From Leuctra nigra (Eukaryota; Arthropoda; Insecta; Plecoptera; Leuctridae): a stretch of 64,000 nucleotides of DNA. Every line of letters begins with the position of its first letter. The first letter of the stretch is position 1. The translations under genes and the position numbers were made by a program. This document shows, piece by piece, positions 47,201 through 56,200 of the stretch. Location of the stretch: contig OW203770.1 in assembly GCA_934045905.1 (NCBI GenBank), positions 6,448,001 through 6,512,000 on the forward strand, given 5' to 3'. The notes under the pieces were generated by a model. The model saw only the letters and a program-made list of their open reading frames with translations. It was not told the DNA's origin and searched no databases.

Positions 47201-50200
47201 AGCTTCAGTAAATTAACAATCTTTAACCAGGATACTTAGAACATTCATTAAAAATACATTAAAAGTCACTAAAAGTTCATGAAGTCATCAACAGTATAAA
47301 ATGAGTTTGATAAAAGAAAGTCATTCAAAGCATTCTTGAATATGCTTCTGGAAGCGATGCTGCGCATCTCTTGAGGCAGCTTGTTGTAGAGTCTTCGACC
47401 CGACTGCAGGACACCGCTGGATGTTAATTTGAGCCGGCAGTACTCATGCCTCAAGTTCTCTGCTCCCCGAGTATTATGCTCATGATGACTATTGTCCCTA
47501 AATAAAATAATATTGTCTCTGGTATAGAGGCATACTGACAAAATATAAAGACAAGGTAGAGGTAAGATCGAGAGTTCCCTAAATTTGTCCCTGCATGATG
47601 CATTGTATGGAAGGTTAAGCATACAACGGATAACTTTCTTCTGAGACCTGAAGGCTGTTAGGCTGTATGCAGTGGAACCCCAGAAAATGACACCGTACTG
47701 TAGGATGGACTGGGCATAAGCGAAGTATGCAGTGCGCAAGGTGGAGATGAGGCACTGACGAGCGAGGGTTCTCATGACATAGCGGACTTTGGCCAACTGC
47801 TTCACAAGGCTATCAATATGCGGTCTCCAGGAAAGGGTGTGGTCAATTCTTAGACCTAGGAATTTAACACTGGCATTTGTGGTGGTATTGGACAGGGTCA
47901 AAGGATGTCCGCTATGAGGTGCGAAGGCAACAAACTCAGTCTTGTCTTGGTTCAGCAGAAGCTTATTAGGGTTGAACCAGGCCCCAAAGTCCATAAGCGT
48001 TGTGTCAAGCTCAACAATAAGTTCCTCGTTAGTCTTAGCTTCCACCAAGGCATTAGTCTGTATTAGTAACCGAAGGTTACTATTAATAATGTATACAAAA
48101 ACAAAAACTTGTATATAGACTGCCAAGCACCTTTCCCCCTAAAAAGATTGAGATCTAAAAGAAGGTCGCAGCAATAATATATTGTTGAAACATTTTCGCA
48201 CTTAAAATTCGTGAAATCATTTCGCCCAGTTACTGCCGCCAAGCACAACATTATAAACCAAACATTGTACCCAAATTTGAGATTGAAAAAATCGCTATGT
48301 GAACCATCATAGTATAAACTTTAAAACAATTATACTCATTTAAAACTAAAAATAGAAAGTATTCAAATTTTAAAAACGTAAACAAAATCAATTTAAAAAC
48401 ATTTTTTTTTTTACATAACTTAAAATACAAATTAAAAAAAATTATTTAAAATTAAATAAAACAAAATAAAAGTAAAAAAAATAAAAATAAAGCTTGGCGC
48501 ATTGTGTCAAGGAGGGGGCAACATAAAAAGAAAATGTCGACCAAGGAGACGACGAAAGAAAGAGGAAGAAGAAGGTGATGAAGGAAAGAAGGAAGAAGTC
48601 AACATGACGGTGCAAATTCAATGCGCCAAGCTTTATTTTTATTTTTTTTACTTTTATTTTGTTTTATTTAATTTTAAATAATTTTTTTTAATTTGTATTT
48701 TAAGTTATGTAAAAAAAAATGTTTTTAAATTGATTTTGTTTACGTTTTTAAAATTTGAATACTTTCTATTTTTAGTTTTAAATGAGTATAATTGTTTTAA
48801 AGTTTATACTATGATGGTTCACATAGAGATTTTTTCAATCTCAAATTTGGGTACAATGTTTGGTTTATAATGTTGTGCTTGGCGGCAGTAGCTTTCATTG
48901 ATCATTGAGTGTTACCTATCATTACATTGTTAACGCCAACAACGTCACTTCTTGTCTAAAAATTTCTGTTTTTCTTCCAATAGTTCCCACGTTAGTATAA
49001 CGAAAGGGTCAATTTCTTTTGGTTGAATATGAGTTATCTCAACTTTTAAATTGCTAAAAGTTCACAACTTGTGAATAACGTAAATTGTAGGTGTATTGTT
49101 CCGGTGTAGACCGGAATTTGTGCGTCATCTCGTACTACGCATATTAGTTGCCAGTTGGTAAACTGAAAGGTACACGAAAGGTAGATGATTGTAAATGCGT
49201 TTCCTTAATTTTAAATTCTTCTAAGTTCACTTTTTTGTGTAATTTAAACTCTATTGGTAAAGCGTTAAGGCTTACAGATGTTTACAGCACATTTTAAATA
49301 AAATCCGGATGTGTTTTGGAAGGCAATATAACTTAAAAGGAACTTATTTCATAAGTTAACTTTCCAGTTTCTGGAAACTTTCCAGGTAGGTAACTAACCA
49401 GTTCTTTATTTGAACTGGAACTAGTTCCTTTTTTTGAGGAACTAATCCAACACTGCTGTTTAGTGATAGTTCCATAACATGGATTATGCCGCAAATTTTT
49501 CCGCCAACAGTTTAAAAACGTACCAAAGATCACGAGTGGGGTTATGCAGAATATGCATATATAATTTTCTATTATTACCTACGGGTGATTTTTTAAATTA
49601 GGGGATGTTGGAAGGGATCAAGTATCATACGGTATGGGTTATTTCATATAGAATGAGTACACCAAATTTGGTTGAGATCGGTCAAAGGGTGTAGGAGAAA
49701 ATAAGAACGTTCATACCAAGAAGCCTTTTCCTTTGTTCATGCGCAGAGAGACACTACTGAAAGTTAAAGGAATTACGGCAAAGGATGTGGCCATTTGATA
49801 TTGCCTTGTTGTGAAAATTGATTTTGAAGATGTCAACCTAGAGTTCCTTTAAGATTAACTAGCTGAGCCACCTGGTGTTTATAGTGCTGGTTGGGAAGGA
49901 GTAGGACGTATCCCCATAAAAAACACTCCGTGTAAAAATACCAGCCAAGTCTCTTCAACTTAAAAAAAATAATGAAATCTAAAAATTCTGCACTGAAAAG
50001 TAGTGATATCAAAAAATTAGCCAAGTCAAAACTTTATTTGAAAATCAAAAAATACTTGGCGCATCGTGTACATAAATAGCTTGGAAGTATAAGCCAATTA
50101 TAAATTATACATGAAATATACATATACATAGTATACCTATAATGCCCTAAAAAAACGATGCGCCAAGTATTTTTTGATTTTCAAATAAAGTTTTGACTTG

Positions 50201-53200
50201 GCTAATTTTTTGATATCACTACTTTTCAGTGCAGAATTTTTAGATTTCATTATTTTTTTTAAGTTGAAGAGACTTGGCTGGTATTTTTACACGGAGTGTT
50301 TTTTATGGGGATATCACTACTTTTTTTAGTTTATTCTTACAACTTACGTGTGACACATATCACATGAACAATTACTAAATCCTTTAAAAAAAATTACCCT
50401 TTACAATTTGGTTATTCTCATGAAAAAAACAAAGGTTTCATTCCAATCGGTCAACCCAGTTCCGAGATATGGCAACACGTCGGTTTTCAAAATGGCCGCT
50501 GAACTTTCTGCACTGCCACATAGAATTTATAACTATAAATGATGTGTATCATTTTTAGCTTTCTGAATATGTATTTATTGTATAGGAGGGGATTATAATG
50601 ATTTATAAATTTGAATGACGTCATTTCCGGCCTCATAAATAGGAAAATTCTAGTTTGACTGTTCCTATTCCATAGAGATGTCCTTCCGAATCGTTTGGCA
50701 CTAGTTTCATACCGATCTGTCAACCAGTTTTCGAGATATTACGTCGTTTCTTCCGATTTCAAAATGGCTGCTGAAATCACTGACCTCTTGAATTATAATT
50801 TAAACATGATTTCATTTTATTATAAGCAGTCTCAAATAGTATATTTATTGCATCAAAATGTAAATTTGTGCGATTTTTAAAATGTGTGACGTCATTTCCG
50901 GTTTCAGTATGGGAAACTGCAAATATTATTGATGATAATACATAAAGTTGACCGTCTAAATTGTTTAGCGTTGGTTTCGTTTAAATCTATTAAGACGTTA
51001 TTAAGATATGATGTCATTTCTGGTTTCAAAATGGCGGCTTCCGGTTGGTTTTATATCAAGTCAAATAATATCACAAAAGAACATACGTTACATAAATATC
51101 AAAATAATTGGATCAAATTTGTTGCCGAAATGCCAATCGATGAATTAAATTTCATGACGTCATTTCCGGTTTCGTTAACATAAATTTTAGTCTGTTGCTA
51201 TTGATTATCCATATAGATGACCGTCCGAATCGTTTGGCGCTATTTTCGTTCCAATCGGTCTAGCCGTTGTTGAGATATGACGTCACTTCCGGTTTCAAAA
51301 TGGCGGCACAAAAAATTCATGGGGTGAAGGTTAAATCAGACGCCAAAAGTGCACACGTGGTAAAAATGTGAGATCAATCGGTTCAGCCGTTTTGGCTGTG
51401 GCCATGTTACCGGATTTGAATTCCAGGAGACTACTACTACTGAGATTATTATTATGAAAACCGCCCTAAAACACTGTGTTCACGGCCCTCTAGCGTGCAA
51501 AGGGCGTAACCTATTGTTCCCAAATTTGGTATATGTTGTAGGGTGGGCCATAGCTCGAAATTAAGATATATCGCAACAATGTGAGATTTCCCAATTTTAA
51601 GATCCAGTAGGCCGAAAATGCCACTTTGATGCTTACAGTAAAAGTGGGTTTGCTCCAGCCTTTATTTGAGAGTGTGCGCGCCGTACGACTTGGCTGGCGT
51701 GGAGCGACCGCTCCACTAGATATCATTAACAGTCACAAAACACACCAACACACGAACAAACCAACAAAGAACGGTCAACCTGATTGTACCTGACTGATTG
51801 CCAAGATACCCGAGAAGCTAAAGCACTATTTTTGCCGGAGAACAGACGCATAATCCTTGATCACACGCTTATAAATTCCCTAAGGTGTCTACCGCTTACA
51901 TCGGTATGTACGAGGGACAATCAATTAAAAATCAATGTACCTACCCATATTTTGCTTAAATCTCACTAAATGATAATTAACATAAAAAATCTCAAATGAT
52001 TAAAAAAATATATATATATATATATATATATATGATAACAATGAGAAAAAATGGTAACACGGAGCGTATTTTATCTCCTCGGTCCCATTCAGTGCGTACC
52101 TATACATTTAAAAAAAAACTGTTGCTCGTCAAGACTCAAGTGAAAAAAACATTGTTTAAAATATGACTTTATCCAACACGTCATGTAATATACAAGCTAA
52201 TGTTCAAATTCTTTTAAAAAGTACCAAATATAGTTATGAATGTAATTTATGAATAAGATTTTTTTATTTCATTTTGAATGAAATGGCTTTAAATAAAAGT
52301 CCTTTACGATTACTAATTTTACCCTGGGGACGTCTTCGAACGAGTCGTGTGCTTACTCATTGTCTTGAAGTATACAATTTTACAATAAATAGTGTGAAAA
52401 TAAGTTATTTGAAAATACAATTGTGCTAGAAGACAGCCTCCTACTGCAGCAGAATCTATTATGTTATATTCCAAAACAAGTGTCATCTACGTACATTTGT
52501 ATTCGTTTAAAAGTGTCAAGACAACATAGGAAACCAAACCTCTGATACGCTCACAACACAACCCCCACCCCTAATCCACCAGCCACTGAATAGATCTGAA
52601 TGTGAATTTTTTATTCTCCAAGCAATGACGATTCACGATATTAAATGACCTTTTATTGTTGTTGTTTATTGATTATGGTGTGTGTGTGGGAGGGGGGGGG
52701 GGGAGGGGGTGTATGTGTTTATTACGCATAGATCATACAATCAATTAGTCTACCGGTCTTTATTCCTGATAGTGATGGCATATTGTTGATGCATCTAATT
52801 GATTTATTGTTTGTTTTGATATTTTAGACAGTATGAATTATTTCGTGCATTAGGTATTCTTTTAAAAATGCCATTGCATAATTGACCATGTTTGTAAACA
52901 CCTTTCGCACAAGGCATTCGATTGGCGTCAGAATACCATTGTTCATTGTGCGTAGTTAATCTATTATTCTTTATTCTACACAAAACGAAGTTTCCATACT
53001 CTCGAAACTGAAATAAACTTAGATATTATAATATTCATACGTGAAGTAGTAGAAATAAAGATGTCATTATGGAACGGAATCGATGTCTGTTATTCGTTTG
53101 TATTATTGTCCCAATACTTGAATATCCATAAATACTATCCAAACTAGTTTTCTCAAATGGTTGATACCACGTCATATTCTGTCGTCATATTGAGGTACCT

Positions 53201-56200
53201 ATTTTTGAGGTTTGAATCTTTCAATGTGACAAAATTATGAAGTGCATAATGAATTCTTCTATGAACAGCACAATTAGTCGACAAATATCTATCGAGACGC
53301 AGTCTGCTGCCGATTTCTATAACAAGCAAATGGGCGAAGATTTCAACATGCAGTAAGTTAGTAGATGAAGGGGAAGAGCGGAACGCTTAATATTGATAAA
53401 TTTTCCACTTCCGGTTTGAAATTTTTGTTTTTTCTTGAAGTGGAGTGTCTAGCAATACATTGTCTTTAATGTTGCCAAATTTCAAAACTGTCGATGGACC
53501 CGTTTGACTTTTGAAAAAAATTAAAATTTAAAATTGGATAAATTCACTTCCGGTCAAAATATTTCAGATTTTCTTTCAGAAGTACGCGTGAGAAGGGGGA
53601 CTCTATGTGTCTACCAAATTTCAACTCTCTAGACCAAACCGTTAGAAAAGGGCAAGCAAAACGACGTGCCTAGCTAGCTAGCTAGCCAGCCAGCCAGCCA
53701 ACATGAAAGTCAATCCTTGCATGTTTGAGGCCCAAAATTCACCCCAAAGGGATGAACGCAGCACTTTGATATTTGGTTAGGTGTTGTCAGGTGGCTAAAT
53801 ATACCCGATAACCATGATTTTCAACTTTCATTTCTCACTGCATGTATGCCTGTCGACACCTCGTTTCGACCACTTAAGCCGTTGCGGTATGTCTCTGGTA
53901 GTAGCTCGCACGTTGTAGCCTCCAACAATAGATCCAAAACCTCCTGGAACATTATCAAAACTCTTTCCACGCCAACTCAACATCCCACTAACCTCATGCT
54001 TCTCATCAATGGCAAAGAGACTACTGAGCCGCTCACCCTGGCCAATCACCTGAACGACTTCTTCATCACTTCAGGTGACGTCGCCCCTCCTTTGTCCACA
54101 GCCATTCTGTCCCATCTACCGCCGGTGACCAGCTCCACTTGTCGCCCACCTCTCTCCCTCCGTCCCACTACGCCGTACGAACTGATTCATCTGGCCAAAT
54201 CCATGCGCGCTAAGTTCTCCAGTGGTCCCGATGGTGTTCCTGGTTCTGTGCTAGCAAGATGCATGGCTCATGTTGCTGAGCCTCTCTCCCTCATTATCAA
54301 CCGCTCATTCTCCTCTGGCATCTTCCCCGATCAACTCAAAATGTCTCACATCATCCCTATCCATAAAAAGGGAAAGAAATCTGACATTAACAACTATCGA
54401 CCCATATCTCTCCTCTCTTCTTTCTCCAAAATCATTGAAAAAGTCATCCTAGACCGTCTGACCTCCTATCTTTCAGACCACTCCATCCTTGCCGACTGCC
54501 AACATGGCTTCCAAAAACGTAAATCTACAGGTACGGCAATATACCAATTCCTCACCACACTCCATGCTGCACTCGACAAGGGGGACAACTCAATAGGCCT
54601 CTTCTATGACTTGTCGAAGGCATTCGACACCATCGACCACTGCCTCCTCCTTCACAAGCTGGAGCTCTGTGGCATAACGGGTCTGGCCAATCGACTGATA
54701 TCCTCTTTCCTAACCAACCGCTCGCAGACAGTGATCATCCCTTCCAACAAACCGCGCTCTCCATCTCTCATCACCTCCTCCTCTAAACTAATTCGCTGCG
54801 GTGTCCCTCAAGGTTCCGTTCTTGCTCCAACACTCTTCCTCGTCTATGTGAACGACCTCCCTGACCTCATCACCTACGGCAACCTCTTTCAGTTCGCTGA
54901 TGATACGAACCACCTCCTTACAGATCCTAAATATAAATCATTCCTTTCCCTCATCGAGACAGCCAATGAGCAGGCAGCAATCATGTCATCTTACTGCTCG
55001 AACAATAAGCTCGCTCTCCAACCCTCCAAAACAACCTTCATCAACTTCCACACCCAATCTCACAAGCCGTCTATCTCTCCCCTAATCCGCATCAATGACC
55101 ACATTATTCCGAGCACCCCATCCATCAAATTCCTGGGCATCCATCTAACTGCTACCCTCAATTGGTCTACGCACATCCAACACACGGTCTCCAAAATCCA
55201 GAGTAGCTGCTTCCTACTACGCCGACTCAAGCCCATAGTTAACGCCCATTCCCTCAAACTGGTCTACCACGCTCATTTCCATTCCCATCTCTCCTATGGA
55301 CTCCTCTTCTGGGGCACCTCTCCCGGTGCCAACCGCATTTTCATCCTGCAGAAACAGGCAGTCCGCATTATTGCCGGCATCTCTCGCCGCAAGTCTGCCA
55401 AACCCGAGTTCATTAAGTTACACATCCTGACTCTCACCTGCACTCTCATCCGTATTGCCAGCTCCTTTGCTCGTGAGCACCCAACCCTCTTCCCCCTAAA
55501 CTCGTCAGTTCATCAATATGGCACTCGAGGGGGAAACTCCATACGTATCCCCACTCACTCTCACTCCTCATTCACTAGCAGCCCCCACTATATATGCACA
55601 ATTATCTATAATAAGCTACCACAGCACATCACCACCTCTCCCACCTGGGCCAGCTTCCAATCCAGTCTCAATGCTTACCTCCTCCTAAACCCATTCTACA
55701 GCCTGCAGGAATTTCTAGACTCATAACTGTACCAGCACTTCAGTGTCAATCATCTTAACCTCAAGCACTCTCGTTCCATTGTTCTTCCTATTCAACTATC
55801 GGCCACGTACTACCCGGCATTGTCTTAGCCGAGGCGATTTATTCATTTATTTATATTTATTCTACATGTAATCATTTTTATTATTATTTTTCTTAGGTAT
55901 AAATATTACTATTATTAGTTTTATTATTTACTGTACATATAACTGTCATTGTAAACATTGTGACTTGTAAATATTTCTGACTTTGTCATAACTTGTACAT
56001 ACATTCTTGACGATACCCATACATGTATTATGTACTTGTCCACGGGATGATAATAAAATACAATACAATACAATACATTAGAGCGGTGCTTGGCAGCGTC
56101 GAGCTAACGCCCGACTAGATATAGTTATGAATGTAATTTATGAATAAGATTTTTCTAAATTTATTTTGAATGAAATAGCTTTAAAGAAAAGTCCTTTACG

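Larger units (their letters stand above)
52229..56119 (+). mobile_element. Family B unit 1 (Helitron-like), carrying a LINE
   Basis: Starts TATAGTTATGAATG after a host A and ends GCGTCGAGCTAACGCCCGAC then CTAGA (56,119). The next base starts unit 2. The unit is about 1.7 kb plus the LINE at 53,918-56,088. Most of it aligns with unit 2, including a G-rich run, a CTAGCTAGCTAG/CCAGCCAGCCAG microsatellite and TTTCACTTCCGG-type words. The CTAGA|T end behind a hairpin-forming stretch is shared with family A. Confidence 0.65.
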
